Shown one piece after another: positions 44,913-54,365 of a DNA stretch of 64,000 nt. This DNA comes from Streptomyces sp. NBC_01351. GTDB lineage: Bacteria > Actinomycetota > Actinomycetes > Streptomycetales > Streptomycetaceae. Numbering within the stretch: the first letter of the stretch is position 1; each line of letters opens with the position of its first letter. The notes below the pieces were generated by a model. It saw only the letters and a list, made by a program, of their open reading frames with translations. It ran no database searches and was not told the DNA's origin. Location of the stretch: NCBI RefSeq assembly GCF_036237315.1, contig NZ_CP108356.1:2538501-2602500 (forward strand), in the 5' to 3' direction. Made by a program: the position numbers and the translations under genes.

Positions 44913-45650
44913 TCAGGCCGCCGCAGGGCGCCAGTAGCCGAGGGCGTTGACCCGGTGCTTCGGCAGCCCGAGCTCCTTGCGCAGGTACGCCGTCAGGGTG
45001 CGCGTCGTCGCCGTGTCGCAGGCCAGCCAAACGTACGCCGACGCCGGGTCCCCGGCCAGGTCCGGGAGCTCGGCCTTGACCCGGTCGGCGAGCGCGGCGC
45101 CGTCCCGCGTCACGCACCGGACCTCGTGCCGGGCCGCGTCCACGCGCAGCGGCAGGTCGGCGTCCGAGGCGTGCTGCGTCTCGAACCAGATCGTCGCCGG
45201 GGTCTGCGGGTAGGCGTCCAGCAGCGAGTTGATCGCCGGGAGGGAAGCCGGGTCGCCGATGACCAGCAGCCGCTGCGGGGCCGGCTGCGGGGCGGTGAAT
45301 CCGGTGCCCTGCACGGTGGCGTCGACGGTGTCCCCGGGCTTGGCCCCGCGCGCCCAGGCGCTGGCGACCCCGTCGTGCAGGGCGAACTCGAAGCTGAACG
45401 TGCCCGCCACGGGATCCGGGTCCACGAGCGTGTAGGCCCGCTGGTGCGGTCGGCCCGCGCCCTCGAACCAGACCCGTACCCACATCGTCGGGTGCGGCGC
45501 CTCCCCGGCGGCGGCCAGCAGCCCGCCGTCCGTGAAGGAGACGCGGCGGTAGTCCGCCGTGACGTCCTCCGCCCCCGTCACCGTGAACGTGAAGTCCTTG
45601 CCCTTCATGAGCTTGAGGACGACGCCCTCCCAGCCCTTACTGCCGGCCAT
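44913..45650 (-). CDS. Siderophore-interacting flavoprotein reductase
   Basis: This 245-residue FAD/NAD(P)H protein of the ViuB/SIP family reduces the ferric iron of imported siderophores to release it. It has an N-terminal FAD-binding barrel (ADYRRVSFTDGGLLAAAGEA, MWVRVWFEGAGRPHQRAYTL) where RAYTL is the flavin motif. The nucleotide domain follows (LLVIGDPASLPAINSLLDAY, TIWFETQHASDADLPLRVDA, AYVWLACDTATTRTLTAYLR) and it ends KHRVNALGYWRP. The ATG at 45650 follows AGGGG. The divergent iron box at 45681-45699 shows iron-dependent control, and a DesF-like role beside DesG/DesH-like genes fits. Confidence 0.93.
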   Translation of the reverse strand: MAGSKGWEGVVLKLMKGKDFTFTVTGAEDVTADYRRVSFTDGGLLAAAGEAPHPTMWVRVWFEGAGRPHQRAYTLVDPDPVAGTFSFEFALHDGVASAWARGAKPGDTVDATVQGTGFTAPQPAPQRLLVIGDPASLPAINSLLDAYPQTPATIWFETQHASDADLPLRVDAARHEVRCVTRDGAALADRVKAELPDLAGDPASAYVWLACDTATTRTLTAYLRKELGLPKHRVNALGYWRPAAA

Positions 45651-45680
45651 GTCCTTACCCCTCCCCTGACACCTCTATAG

Positions 45681-45699
45681 TTAGGCCAGCCTAACCTAA
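45681..45699. promoter_or_regulatory. Iron box (DmdR/IdeR-type operator)
   Basis: TTAGGCCAGCCTAACCTAA is a 19-bp site close to the actinobacterial iron-box consensus (TTAGGTTAGGCTAACCTAA, from memory), with the core dyad GTTAGGC-CA-GCCTAAC (45680-45695). It lies between the siderophore-interacting protein gene and the penicillin-acylase-like gene, so both should be repressed when iron is plentiful. Confidence 0.88.
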
Positions 45700-45717
45700 T
45701 GCACCTTGGGGAAGAGT

Positions 45718-47802
45718 GTGAGCAGTGTGAGCAGCGAAACCAGCGCGTACGAGGTCTTCCGCGACCCCTGGGGCATCCCGCACCTCCGCGCGGCCGACCA
45801 CCTCCGGCTCGCCTACGCCCAGGGCCGCGCCACCGCCTTCGACCGCGCCTGGCAGCTGGAGGTCGAACGGCACCGCGCCCAGGGCTCCAGCGCCGCCTTC
45901 CTCGGCGCCGAATCCGTCGCCTGGGACCGCTTCGCCCGCCAGTGCCGCCTCGACGACACCGCCCGGCGCTGCTGGGAAACCCTCGAAGCCGACGACGCCG
46001 CCACCGCCGCCTGGGTCCGCGCCTATGTGGACGGGGTCAACGACGGCCTCGCCGCCGGCGCCGCCCGCGACGGGCGCTTCGCCCGTACCGGCCTCACCCC
46101 CACCCCCTGGGAGCCGTGGGTTCCGCTGGCGATCTGGACCGCCACGCACGTGCTGTTCGCCGGGTTCGCCACCAAGCTGTGGCGCGATCGGGCGGCCCGC
46201 GCCCTCGGCGGCGAAGCGGCCACCCTCTTCGCCACGGACGGCCCCGGCACCGCCGGCAGCAACGGCTGGCTGGTGCCTGGCGACCGGACGGCCACCGGTT
46301 CGGCGATCATCGCGGGCGACCCGCACCGGTTCATCGAGGACCCGGGCGTCTACCAGCAGATACGTCTCTCCTGCCCGGAGTACGACGTCCTCGGCCTCGC
46401 CGTCCCCGGCGTCCCCGGCCTCGCCCACTTCGGGCACACCGGCACCGCCGCCTGGGCCATCACCAACGCGATGGCGGACTACCAGGACCTGTACGTCGAG
46501 AAGCTGCGCGAGCAGGGCCCCGTCCTGGAGGCGCTGGGCCCCGACGGCGTCTGGGAGCCCGTCGCCCGGCACACGGAGACCATCGCGGTGGCCGGCGGCG
46601 CGGACGTCGAGGTCGAGGTCCTGGAGACGGCCCGCGGCCCGGTCGTCGTCCGCGAGGGCGCCGACGGAAGCGACCGCACCCTCTCCCTGCGCTACCCGCC
46701 CCGCGTCCGCCGGGACCTGGGCTTCGCCGCCCTCCCCGCCCTGTTGCGCGCCCGCACCGTCGCCGACGTCGACCGCGCCCTCGACGGCTGGGCCGAGCCC
46801 GTCAACGTCGTCCACGCCGCCGACTCCGAGGGCGGCCTGCTGCACCGCGTCGCGGGCGCCGTACCCCTGCGCGACCCCGCGGGCCGGCTGCGCCCCGTCC
46901 CCGCCTGGGACCCCCGCCACGCCTGGCAGGGCTGGTCCGAGACCCCCGCCGAACCCGTGCAGGGCTTCGCCGTCATGGCGAACGCGCGCGGGATCGCCTC
47001 GCCGCTCGGCGTGGAGTTCGCTCCCCCGCACCGCGCCAACCGCATCCGCGAGCTGCTCAGCGGCCAGGCGGAGTGGTCCCCGAAGGCGATGGCCGACGTA
47101 CACGCGGACACGCACCTGGCCTCGGCCGCGCCGCTGCTCGCCCTGCTGCCCGGCTTCGCGGACCTGACCCCGGCGGCGGAGGCGCTGCGCACCCGACTGC
47201 TGGCCTGGGACCGGCACATGGAGGCCGACAGCGCCGACGCCACCGTCTTCTCGGCCTTCCGGACGGCGACCGTCCGCCGCCTCGCCGCCGATCCCGTGTT
47301 CGCGGACCTGTGGGGCGCGCCGACCGGCCCGGAGGTCTTCCACCCCTGGCTGTACCTGGTCCCCCGGATCGGCTACGCCCTCGAAGGCCTGCTCGCGAGC
47401 CCGCTGCTGCCGGGACTGGACCGCGCCGCGCACGTCCGCGCCGCGCTGGAGGAGACGGCGGCGGCCGGCGCCCCCGACACCCCGTGGTCCGAGGTCCACC
47501 GACTCACCCCCTGGTCGGCGCTCCCCGACGACGAGGCCCGGTGGCCCGGCCTGGGCGGCGACCACGACTGCGTGAACGCGACCTCCTCCGTCCCCGGTTT
47601 CACCGACCTCACCGCCCGCGCGTCGGCGGCCCGTTACGTCTGGGACCTCGCCCGCCGCGAGGACAGCCTCTGGGCGGTACCGCTGGGCGCGGACGGCGTC
47701 ACCGGCTCGCCCCACCACCGCGACCAGCTCCCGCTGTGGGCGCGGTGCGAACTCGTACCGGTCGTCACGGACTGGTCCCGCCTCACCAAGGAATCGATAT
47801 GA
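45718..47802 (+). CDS. Cytoplasmic penicillin-acylase-family hydrolase, iron-regulated (DesG-like)
   Basis: This 694-residue Ntn hydrolase of the penicillin G acylase family has the nucleophile after the autocleavage site in GTAGSNGWLVPG (Ser181), with FRDPWGIPHLRA at the start, GLAVPGVPGLAHFGHTGTAA, WAITNAMADYQDLYVEKLRE and a NATSSVPGF-type C-terminal segment. The family cleaves or forms amides of phenylacetyl or other acyl groups. No signal peptide is present, unlike secreted acylases. The GTG at 45718 or the in-frame GTG at 45727 is the start; the iron box lies 19 bp upstream. It overlaps the next gene by ATGA. From memory, Streptomyces desferrioxamine loci carry a similar gene called desG, linked to arylacyl siderophores. 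Confidence 0.88.
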   Translation: MSSVSSETSAYEVFRDPWGIPHLRAADHLRLAYAQGRATAFDRAWQLEVERHRAQGSSAAFLGAESVAWDRFARQCRLDDTARRCWETLEADDAATAAWVRAYVDGVNDGLAAGAARDGRFARTGLTPTPWEPWVPLAIWTATHVLFAGFATKLWRDRAARALGGEAATLFATDGPGTAGSNGWLVPGDRTATGSAIIAGDPHRFIEDPGVYQQIRLSCPEYDVLGLAVPGVPGLAHFGHTGTAAWAITNAMADYQDLYVEKLREQGPVLEALGPDGVWEPVARHTETIAVAGGADVEVEVLETARGPVVVREGADGSDRTLSLRYPPRVRRDLGFAALPALLRARTVADVDRALDGWAEPVNVVHAADSEGGLLHRVAGAVPLRDPAGRLRPVPAWDPRHAWQGWSETPAEPVQGFAVMANARGIASPLGVEFAPPHRANRIRELLSGQAEWSPKAMADVHADTHLASAAPLLALLPGFADLTPAAEALRTRLLAWDRHMEADSADATVFSAFRTATVRRLAADPVFADLWGAPTGPEVFHPWLYLVPRIGYALEGLLASPLLPGLDRAAHVRAALEETAAAGAPDTPWSEVHRLTPWSALPDDEARWPGLGGDHDCVNATSSVPGFTDLTARASAARYVWDLARREDSLWAVPLGADGVTGSPHHRDQLPLWARCELVPVVTDWSRLTKESI

Positions 47803-48395
47803 CCACCGCCTCCACGCGCCAGCCCGTGCACAGCCACCTCGTCGAGGGCTTCGGCACGGTCACCATCACCCCCGTCGACCCGGCCGCGGACTCCGCCCTG
47901 ATCCACAGCTGGGTCACCGAGGACCGCGCCCGCTTCTGGGGCATGGGCGAGGCCAGCCGCGAGCTCGTCCAGGAGATCTACGAGGACGTCGACCGCCGTA
48001 CGACGCACCACGCGTTCATGATCGGCCGCGACGGCGAGCCGGTCGCGCTGTTCCAGACGTACGACTGCGCCGAGGACCGGGTCAGCGAGTGCTACGAGGT
48101 GCAGCCCGGGGACGTCGGCGTGCACCTGCTGATCGGCCCCAGCCAGGGCGCCGTCGAGCACGGGTTCACGGCGGGCCTGCTGTCGGCGTTCACCGCGTAC
48201 CTGTTCTCCGACCCGGCCACCCGTCGCGTGGTCGCCGAGCCGGACAGCCGCAACACCAAGGCGATCTCCCGGCTCGAGCGCAACGGCTTCGTCATCGGCC
48301 CGGAGATCGAACTCCCGGAGATCGACCTGCCCGAGGTCTACCTGCCCGCCAAGAAGGCCCGCCTGGCCTTCCTCACCGCGTCGGCGACCCGCTGA
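47799..48395 (+). CDS. Siderophore-type GNAT acyltransferase (DesH-like)
   Basis: This 198-residue protein is of the AlcB/IucB/MbtK acyltransferase type that acylates N-hydroxylysine- or polyamine-derived siderophore precursors: DSALIHSWVTEDRARFWGMG, TTHHAFMIGRDGEPVALFQT, YDCAEDRVSECYEVQPGDVG, VHLLIGPSQGAVEHGFTAGL, and VVAEPDSRNTKAISRLERNG. The ATG at 47799 overlaps the stop of the acylase gene (ATGA), so the two proteins are made together under the iron box. In the family the catalytic His lies in the HSW or VHL region. Which amine and acyl-CoA are used is unknown, and no hydroxylase or NIS synthetase gene is in the window. Confidence 0.87.
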   Translation: MTTASTRQPVHSHLVEGFGTVTITPVDPAADSALIHSWVTEDRARFWGMGEASRELVQEIYEDVDRRTTHHAFMIGRDGEPVALFQTYDCAEDRVSECYEVQPGDVGVHLLIGPSQGAVEHGFTAGLLSAFTAYLFSDPATRRVVAEPDSRNTKAISRLERNGFVIGPEIELPEIDLPEVYLPAKKARLAFLTASATR

Positions 48396-48495
48396 TCCGC
48401 TGATCCGCACGGTCGGGTTCCCCGATTCCCATTGACCCCGCGCGCCTCCTCCCGGGAAGCTGATGCTCTCTCAAAGCACGTTGAGGCGGGGGACA

Positions 48496-50340
48496 TTGAC
48501 CAGTCAGAACCTTCACATCGGGCCTGATGCGGCAGCCGACCGGTACCGGTTGCTCCGGTCGATCGGGCGGGGCGGGGAGGCCGTGCTCTATCTCGCGGAG
48601 ATAGAGCTGGCCGGGGGGTCCGAGCCCGTGGTCGTCAAGGTGCTCGACTCCAAGACGACCATCACGCCCGACGTCTTCGACCGGATCAGCCAGAAGTGGA
48701 ACGAGCAGGCGGAGCTGCTGCGGTTCGTGCACCGGCCGGGTGTGGTGGGCGTACGGGAGCACTTCGAAGGTCCGCCGATCCACCGGCCCGGGGAGTCCTC
48801 GACCCTCACCGGGCGGGCGCTCGTCCTCGTCATGAACCACGTCGACGGGCTCGACCTGCGGGACTGGCGGGCCGAGCGGACCCTCGCCACGGCCGCCGAG
48901 CGGCGCGAGGTGATGCGCACGCTGGAGCAGCTGGCCGACGTACTGGACTGGCTGCACTCGGGGAAGGCCACGCCGTCCGGGCGCCAGGTCATCCACGGTG
49001 ACCTCTCCCCCGGCAACGTGATGGTCGACGCCCACGGGCAGGCGACTCTGGTGGACTTCGGCCTCAGCAAGCTGACGGCCGACCACCAGACGGCGGAGGT
49101 GTGGTTCACCCCGGGCTACGCGGCCCCCGAGGTCTTCGACGGCAAGCGGACCCCGGGCACGGACCGGTACGCCTTCGGGGCCATCGCCTACTTCCTGCTC
49201 AGCGGGCAGTCCCCGCCCGCCACCCCGGAGCAGCTCGCCCACGCGCTGGCCGACCTCCCGCAGTTCGCGGTGCTGGACGCGGAGCAGCGGGCGCGGATCG
49301 CCTCGATCTACTCGGCGGATCCCGCGCAGCGGCCGGTGAACCTGGCGGGCTGGATGAAGGACATCCGGCACGCGGTGGTGTCCACGACCACCTCCACCTC
49401 GCAGCGGGCCGTCCAGGACGCGCCCCCGGCGAAGCCGACGCTCCCGCCCCCGCCGGTGGCCGCGCCGGTGGTCCCGCCGCAGCCCGCGACCCCGCCGCCG
49501 GCCGCCGCGACGGCTCCGCCCGCGTACACCCCGACCGCACAGCCGACCCAGGTCCCCGCCCCAGCCGCCGCCCCGGCCCCGGGCCCGACCCCGGCCCCGG
49601 AGCCCGCGTCGGTACCCGCCGGGTACGGGCCGACGTACAACCTGAATCCGGCGCCGGCCGCGCCCGCGCCCGCGCCGCCGAAGAAGCGGCGCACCGGCCT
49701 GCTCGTCGGCTCGGCAGCCGCGGTCCTCGTACTGGCCGCGCTCGCCGTGGTCGGCGTACGGCTGCTGGGGGACAAGGACAAGGGCACGGAGGCGGACGGC
49801 GCGAAACCGGCTGCGGGCAGCAGCGCCTCCGCGACACCGACCACGACGCCCGGCCTGCCGTCGAGCCAGCCGAGCAAGAGCGCCGGCCCTGACCCGACCG
49901 GCTCGCCGTCGGACAGCCAGCGGGCGACGGAGCCCGGCACCGCGCCGGAGAGCGACGTCGTGGACCTGACCAACCTCGCCCCCATCGACGGGCTGAACGG
50001 CTTCCGGGTCAACGCCGTCACGCTGAACACGAAGTCCTACGGCGCCGCGTTCGTCGCGGACTGCTCCCAGACCTCGTACGCCGAGTTCAACCTCAACCGG
50101 GCCTGGTCCACCCTGGAGTTCACGGCCGGGATCGACGACACCTCGCCGGTCGAGTCGGGGCGGATCTCCATCGCCATCGACGACAAGCCGGCGCTCTTCA
50201 ACGAGGAGATCCAGCTCGGCAAGCCGGTCACCAGGACGGTGCAGATCAAGGACGCGCTACGGCTGCGCATTCGGGTGGAGGACACCTGCGGCACCAAGGA
50301 CGGTTACGTCGTCCTGGCCGCGCCCACGCTCAAGCGCTGA
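48496..50340 (+). CDS. Membrane Ser/Thr protein kinase with extracytoplasmic NPCBM-like domain
   Basis: This 614-residue Hanks-type kinase has a glycine loop (RSIGRGGEAVLYLAE), the ATP-binding Lys48 (VVVKVL), a catalytic loop HGDLSPGN (His167-Gly-Asp169, Gly in place of the usual Arg) and DFG (187-189). The HGD loop means that it is of the non-RD class and probably does not need activation-loop phosphorylation. A long Pro/Ala linker (about 300-400), one membrane span (TGLLVGSAAAVLVLAALAVV) and a C-terminal beta domain follow (YAEFNLNRAWSTLEFTAGID, then RISIAIDDKPALFNEEIQLG). The last looks like an NPCBM carbohydrate-binding module and may sense cell-wall glycans. The TTG at 48496 has GGCGGGGGA upstream. 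Confidence 0.9.
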   Translation: MTSQNLHIGPDAAADRYRLLRSIGRGGEAVLYLAEIELAGGSEPVVVKVLDSKTTITPDVFDRISQKWNEQAELLRFVHRPGVVGVREHFEGPPIHRPGESSTLTGRALVLVMNHVDGLDLRDWRAERTLATAAERREVMRTLEQLADVLDWLHSGKATPSGRQVIHGDLSPGNVMVDAHGQATLVDFGLSKLTADHQTAEVWFTPGYAAPEVFDGKRTPGTDRYAFGAIAYFLLSGQSPPATPEQLAHALADLPQFAVLDAEQRARIASIYSADPAQRPVNLAGWMKDIRHAVVSTTTSTSQRAVQDAPPAKPTLPPPPVAAPVVPPQPATPPPAAATAPPAYTPTAQPTQVPAPAAAPAPGPTPAPEPASVPAGYGPTYNLNPAPAAPAPAPPKKRRTGLLVGSAAAVLVLAALAVVGVRLLGDKDKGTEADGAKPAAGSSASATPTTTPGLPSSQPSKSAGPDPTGSPSDSQRATEPGTAPESDVVDLTNLAPIDGLNGFRVNAVTLNTKSYGAAFVADCSQTSYAEFNLNRAWSTLEFTAGIDDTSPVESGRISIAIDDKPALFNEEIQLGKPVTRTVQIKDALRLRIRVEDTCGTKDGYVVLAAPTLKR

Positions 50341-50372
50341 CGCTCGAGCCCTGGCGCTCGGGCGCTGACACG

Positions 50373-50418
50373 ACAGGGCGCCCCGCTCCGGTACGAGAAC
50401 CGGTGCGGGGCGCCCTGT
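50373..50418. terminator. Terminator between the kinase and gatB genes
   Basis: A 14-bp outer stem (50373-50386 with 50405-50418) encloses a 5-bp inner stem (50388-50392 with 50399-50403), between convergent genes. Confidence 0.9.
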
Positions 50419-50435
50419 ACGACGTACGAACGGGC

Positions 50436-51950
50436 TCAGCCCTCCGTCACGCCCAGGCGCTCCAGGATGAGCTCCTTGACGCGCGCCGCGTCGGCCTGGC
50501 CGCGGGTGGTCTTCATGACCGCACCGACCAGGGCGCCGACGGCGGCGACCTTGCCGCCGCGGATCTTGTCCGCGATGGCCGCGTTGCCCGCGATGGCCTC
50601 GTCCACGGCCGCGCCGAGCGCGCCCTCGTCCGAGACGACCTTCAGGCCGCGCTTCTCGACGACCTCGTCCGGGCCGCCCTCGCCGGCGAGGACGCCTTCG
50701 AGGACCTGGCGGGCCAGCTTGTCGTTGAGCTCACCGGCCGCCACCAGGGCCGCGACGCGCGCGACCTGGACGGGGGTGATGGGCAGCTCGTCGACGACGA
50801 CGCCCTGCTCGTTGGCGTTGCGGGCCAGCTCGCCCATCCACCACTTGCGCGCGGCGGTCGAGTCGGCACCCGCCTCGATCGTGGCGACGATGGAGTCCAC
50901 CGCGCCCGCGTTGAGGATCGACTGCATGTCGTGCTCGTTCACATCCCACTCCTCGCGGAGTCGGTTGCGGCGCACGCGCGGCATCTCGGGCAGGCCGCCG
51001 CGCAGTTCCTCGACCCAGGCGCGGGCCGGGGCCACGGGGACCAGGTCGGGCTCCGGGAAGTAGCGGTAGTCCTCGGCGTTGTCCTTGATGCGGCCGGCCG
51101 TGGTGGAGCCGTCCTCCTCGTGGAAGTGCCGGGTCTCCTGCACGATCGTGCCGCCGGCCTCCAGGACCGCCGCGTGGCGCTGGATCTCGAAGCGCGCCGC
51201 GCGCTCGACGGAGCGCAGCGAGTTGACGTTCTTCGTCTCCGAGCGCGTGCCGAACGCCTCGCGGCCGTGGGGCCGCAGCGACAGGTTCACGTCGCAGCGC
51301 ATCTGGCCCTTGTCCATGCGGGCCTCGGAGACGCCCAGCGCCTTGATGACCTCGCGCAGCTCGGCCACGTACGCCTTCGCGACCTCGGGGGCCCGCTCGC
51401 CGGCGCCCTCGATCGGCTTGGTGACGATCTCGATGAGCGGGATGCCGGCGCGGTTGTAGTCCAGCAGGGAGTGGGACGCGCCGTGGATACGGCCGGTGGC
51501 GCCGCCGACGTGCAGCGACTTGCCGGTGTCCTCTTCCATGTGGGCGCGCTCGATCTCCACGCGGAAGATCTCGCCGTCCTCCAGCTGGACGTCCAGGAAG
51601 CCGTTGAAGGCGATCGGCTCGTCGTACTGGGAGGTCTGGAAGTTCTTCGGCATGTCCGGATAGAAGTAGTTCTTCCGGGCGAAGCGGCACCACTCGGCGA
51701 TCTCGCAGTTCAGCGCGAGACCGATCTTGATGGCGGACTCGATGCCGATCGCGTTGACGACCGGGAGCGCGCCGGGCAGGCCCAGGCAGACCGGGCAGGT
51801 CTGCGAGTTGGGCTCGGCGCCCAGCTCGGTCGAGCAGCCGCAGAACATCTTGGTCCTGGTGCCGAGCTCGACATGGACCTCGAGGCCCATGACGGGGTCG
51901 TACGCCGCGAGGGCCGCGTCGTACGACAGCAGTTCGGTGAAGGTGGTCAC
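50436..51950 (-). CDS. gatB: Asp/Glu-tRNA amidotransferase subunit B
   Basis: GatB recognises misacylated Glu-tRNAGln or Asp-tRNAAsn and activates it for amidation by the GatCAB complex. The 504-residue product shows [40 protein letters not shown] (zinc-site Cys pairs), [60 protein letters not shown] and a C-terminal YqeY-like helical tail that binds the tRNA elbow. The GTG at 51950 starts [20 protein letters not shown]. It is the last gene of the gatC-gatA-small membrane protein-gatB operon and ends at a terminator. Confidence 0.97.
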   Translation of the reverse strand: MTTFTELLSYDAALAAYDPVMGLEVHVELGTRTKMFCGCSTELGAEPNSQTCPVCLGLPGALPVVNAIGIESAIKIGLALNCEIAEWCRFARKNYFYPDMPKNFQTSQYDEPIAFNGFLDVQLEDGEIFRVEIERAHMEEDTGKSLHVGGATGRIHGASHSLLDYNRAGIPLIEIVTKPIEGAGERAPEVAKAYVAELREVIKALGVSEARMDKGQMRCDVNLSLRPHGREAFGTRSETKNVNSLRSVERAARFEIQRHAAVLEAGGTIVQETRHFHEEDGSTTAGRIKDNAEDYRYFPEPDLVPVAPARAWVEELRGGLPEMPRVRRNRLREEWDVNEHDMQSILNAGAVDSIVATIEAGADSTAARKWWMGELARNANEQGVVVDELPITPVQVARVAALVAAGELNDKLARQVLEGVLAGEGGPDEVVEKRGLKVVSDEGALGAAVDEAIAGNAAIADKIRGGKVAAVGALVGAVMKTTRGQADAARVKELILERLGVTEG

Positions 51951-51966
51951 GGTGAAACTTTCCCTC

Positions 51967-52212
51967 TCAGCCCAGCAGGACGTCGTCGTCGCCCAGACGC
52001 TTCAGCTCGCGGTACAGGATCGCGAGGCCGGTGACGATGGCGGCGGCGGACACGACGGCGTCGACCAGCTTCAGCGTGTCGTGCTCGACGCGGGCCTTCT
52101 TGACCTGCTTGACCACACTGATCGCGCCGAAGGCGGTGGTGCCGATCGACAGGTAGGTGCCGGACTTGGACTTCTTGAAGCCCTTGGCCTTGGACAGTGC
52201 AGTGGTGCTCAC
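51967..52212 (-). CDS. Small membrane protein inside the gat operon
   Basis: This 81-residue protein is encoded between gatA and gatB: a basic start ([20 protein letters not shown]), one predicted membrane segment in its second half ([20 protein letters not shown]) and an acidic end. A shorter hydrophobic stretch ([14 protein letters not shown]) precedes it. The GTG at 52212 overlaps the gatA stop (GTGA), so it is translationally coupled to gatA. It is not part of any known GatCAB complex and I know no function for it. From memory Streptomyces coelicolor has a gene at the same place, which points to a conserved role. Confidence 0.85.
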   Translation of the reverse strand: MSTTALSKAKGFKKSKSGTYLSIGTTAFGAISVVKQVKKARVEHDTLKLVDAVVSAAAIVTGLAILYRELKRLGDDDVLLG

Positions 52213-53708
52213 AGCGACGGTGCCTCCTCAAGCAGCGGGTGACCCCAGCGCTCGATGAAGGCGGCCTCTACGGCGGCACCGACCTTGTACAGCCGGTCGT
52301 CCTTCATCGCCGGGGCGATGATCTGCAGCCCGACCGGGAGACCGTCCTCCGGTGCCAGGCCGCAGGGCAGCGACATGGCGGAGTTGCCGGCCAGGTTGGT
52401 CGGGATGGTGCACAGGTCCGCGAGGTACATGGCGAGCGGATCGTCGGAGCGCTCGCCGATGGGGAACGCGGTGGTCGGCGTCGTCGGGGAGACGATGACG
52501 TCGACGCGCTCGAAGGACTTCTCGAAGTCCTGCGAGATGAGGGTGCGGACCTTCTGGGCGGAGCCGTAGTACGCGTCGTAGTAGCCGGAGCTGAGCGCGT
52601 ACGTGCCGAGGATGATGCGGCGCTTGACCTCGTCGCCGAAGCCGGCTTCGCGGGTCAGGGCGGTGACGTCCTCGGCGGACTTGGTGCCGTCGTCGCCGAC
52701 GCGCAGGCCGTAGCGCATGGCGTCGAAGCGGGCCAGGTTGGAGGAGCACTCGGACGGCGCGATCAGGTAGTACGCGGCCATCGCGAGGTCGAAGGACGGG
52801 CAGTCCAGCTCGACGATCTCGGCGCCGAGCTCCTTGAGGAGCTCCACCGACTCGTTGAAGCGCTGGACGACACCGGCCTGGTAGCCCTCGCCGGCGAACT
52901 GCTTGACCACGCCGACGCGCATGCCGGCGACGGAGCCGTTGCGGGCCGCCTCGACGACCGGCGGGACCGGGGCGTCGATGGAGGTCGAGTCCATCGGGTC
53001 GTGGCCGGCGATGACCTCGTGGAGCAGCGCGGCGTCCAGGACCGTACGGGCGCAGGGCCCGCCCTGGTCGAGGGAGGACGAGAACGCGACCATGCCGTAG
53101 CGGGAGACGCCGCCGTATGTGGGCTTGACGCCGACGGTGCCGGTGACGGCGGCGGGCTGGCGGATGGAGCCGCCGGTGTCCGTGCCGATGGCGAGCGGGG
53201 CCTGGAAGGCGGCCAGCGCGGCCGCGGAGCCGCCGCCGGAGCCGCCGGGGATCCGGGTGAGGTCCCACGGGTTGCCGGTCGGGCCGTACGCGCTGTTCTC
53301 CGTCGACGACCCCATGGCGAACTCGTCCATGTTGGTCTTGCCGAGGATGACGACGTCGGCTTCCTTCAGCTTGCGCGTCAGGGTGGCGTCGTAGGGCGGG
53401 ATCCAGCCTTCGAGGATCTTCGAACCGACGGTGGTCGGGACCCCGACGGTGGTGAAGATGTCCTTGAGGGCGAGCGGTACGCCGGCCAGCGGGCCGAGCT
53501 TCTCGCCGCGCTCGCGCTTGGCGTCGACGGCCGCCGCCTGGGTGAGGGCACCCTCGCGGTCGACGTGCAGGAAGGCGTGGACCTTCTCGTCGGTCGCGTC
53601 GATGCGGGCCAGGTGGGCCTCGGTGACCTCGACGGCCGTGAGCTCGCCGGAGGCGATCTTCTCGGCGGTCTGGGCGGCCGTGAGCTTGATGATGTGGGTG
53701 TCGGTCAT
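52209..53708 (-). CDS. gatA: Asp/Glu-tRNA amidotransferase subunit A (amidase)
   Basis: GatA releases ammonia from glutamine for transamidation of misacylated tRNA. The 499-residue amidase-signature protein has the catalytic triad Lys82 (ALKDIF), Ser157 (GGSGGGSA) and Ser181 ([11 protein letters not shown]). It also has [40 protein letters not shown], and [20 protein letters not shown] at the back of the tunnel. The ATG at 53708 begins [20 protein letters not shown], five bases after the gatC stop. It overlaps the small membrane protein gene by GTGA. Confidence 0.97.
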   Translation of the reverse strand: MTDTHIIKLTAAQTAEKIASGELTAVEVTEAHLARIDATDEKVHAFLHVDREGALTQAAAVDAKRERGEKLGPLAGVPLALKDIFTTVGVPTTVGSKILEGWIPPYDATLTRKLKEADVVILGKTNMDEFAMGSSTENSAYGPTGNPWDLTRIPGGSGGGSAAALAAFQAPLAIGTDTGGSIRQPAAVTGTVGVKPTYGGVSRYGMVAFSSSLDQGGPCARTVLDAALLHEVIAGHDPMDSTSIDAPVPPVVEAARNGSVAGMRVGVVKQFAGEGYQAGVVQRFNESVELLKELGAEIVELDCPSFDLAMAAYYLIAPSECSSNLARFDAMRYGLRVGDDGTKSAEDVTALTREAGFGDEVKRRIILGTYALSSGYYDAYYGSAQKVRTLISQDFEKSFERVDVIVSPTTPTTAFPIGERSDDPLAMYLADLCTIPTNLAGNSAMSLPCGLAPEDGLPVGLQIIAPAMKDDRLYKVGAAVEAAFIERWGHPLLEEAPSL

Positions 53709-53713
53709 GGTGA

Positions 53714-54010
53714 TTAGTCCTCCCCCAGGATCTGCGGCACCTTGAAACGCTGCTGCTCCTGGGCGGGAGCACCGGAGAGCGCCTGCTCGGGGGTGAGCGA
53801 AGGACGGACCTCGTCCGCGCGCATGACGTTCGTCAGGGGCAGCGGGTGGGAGGTCGGCGGTACGTCTTGGTCGGCGACCTCGGAAACGCGGGCGACCGCG
53901 CCGATGATGTCGTCGAGCTGTCCGGCGAAGTGGTCCAGCTCTTCGGCCTTGAGTTCCAGACGTGCCAGCCGAGCGAGGTGGGCGACCTCCTCGCGCGTGA
54001 TGCCAGGCAT
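53714..54010 (-). CDS. gatC: Asp/Glu-tRNA amidotransferase subunit C
   Basis: This 98-residue GatC subunit clamps GatA to GatB. It has [20 protein letters not shown], then [20 protein letters not shown] and [20 protein letters not shown], the usual belt sequence. The ATG at 54010 has AGAGGA seven bases upstream. It is first in the gat operon. The 355 bp before it hold a hairpin (54047-54074), a GC-rich inverted repeat element and no gene. Confidence 0.95.
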   Translation of the reverse strand: MPGITREEVAHLARLARLELKAEELDHFAGQLDDIIGAVARVSEVADQDVPPTSHPLPLTNVMRADEVRPSLTPEQALSGAPAQEQQRFKVPQILGED

Positions 54011-54176
54011 GCAGCGATCCTCTGGGGGTGGTGAGTGTGTAGGTTTCGGGCCCAATCCTATGGGGCTGGGCCCGCTCACCACGAAACGGTTTGGCGTTCC
54101 CGCTGCGCGGACGCCCGTACGGGGGCGGGTGCGGGGCCGCTGCGCGGGGCTTTCCGGGCGCCGCCCGGGCCCGCGC

Positions 54177-54307
54177 CTCAAACGCCGGCGGGGCTGGAAT
54201 TGGCTGCTGCCGTCCGTCAAGTGCGGCTGGATTGCCGCGCAGCGGCGATCCGGTGGCACCGCACCGGGCAGCCCGGCCGGCGAAATCCAGCCCCTCCGGC
54301 GTTTGAG
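54177..54307. repeat. Inverted copy pair of a Streptomyces dispersed repeat
   Basis: The 355-bp stretch 54011-54365 between gatC and the rmdB-like gene contains no gene. Its core is two 22-bp arms, 54177-54198 and 54286-54307, complementary at 21 of 22 positions, with a core related to CTCAAACGCCGG and GGGGCTGGA. Between them lie 87 bp of GC-rich sequence. A shorter arm of the same family lies at 44354. These elements are typical of Streptomyces intergenic regions and could act as terminators or mobile-derived REP-like sequences. Confidence 0.8.
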
Positions 54308-54365
54308 GAGCGGGGTCTGGGGCGGCGCCCCGGCAGCGGCGCCGCCCCCGCGCACCCCGACGGGG

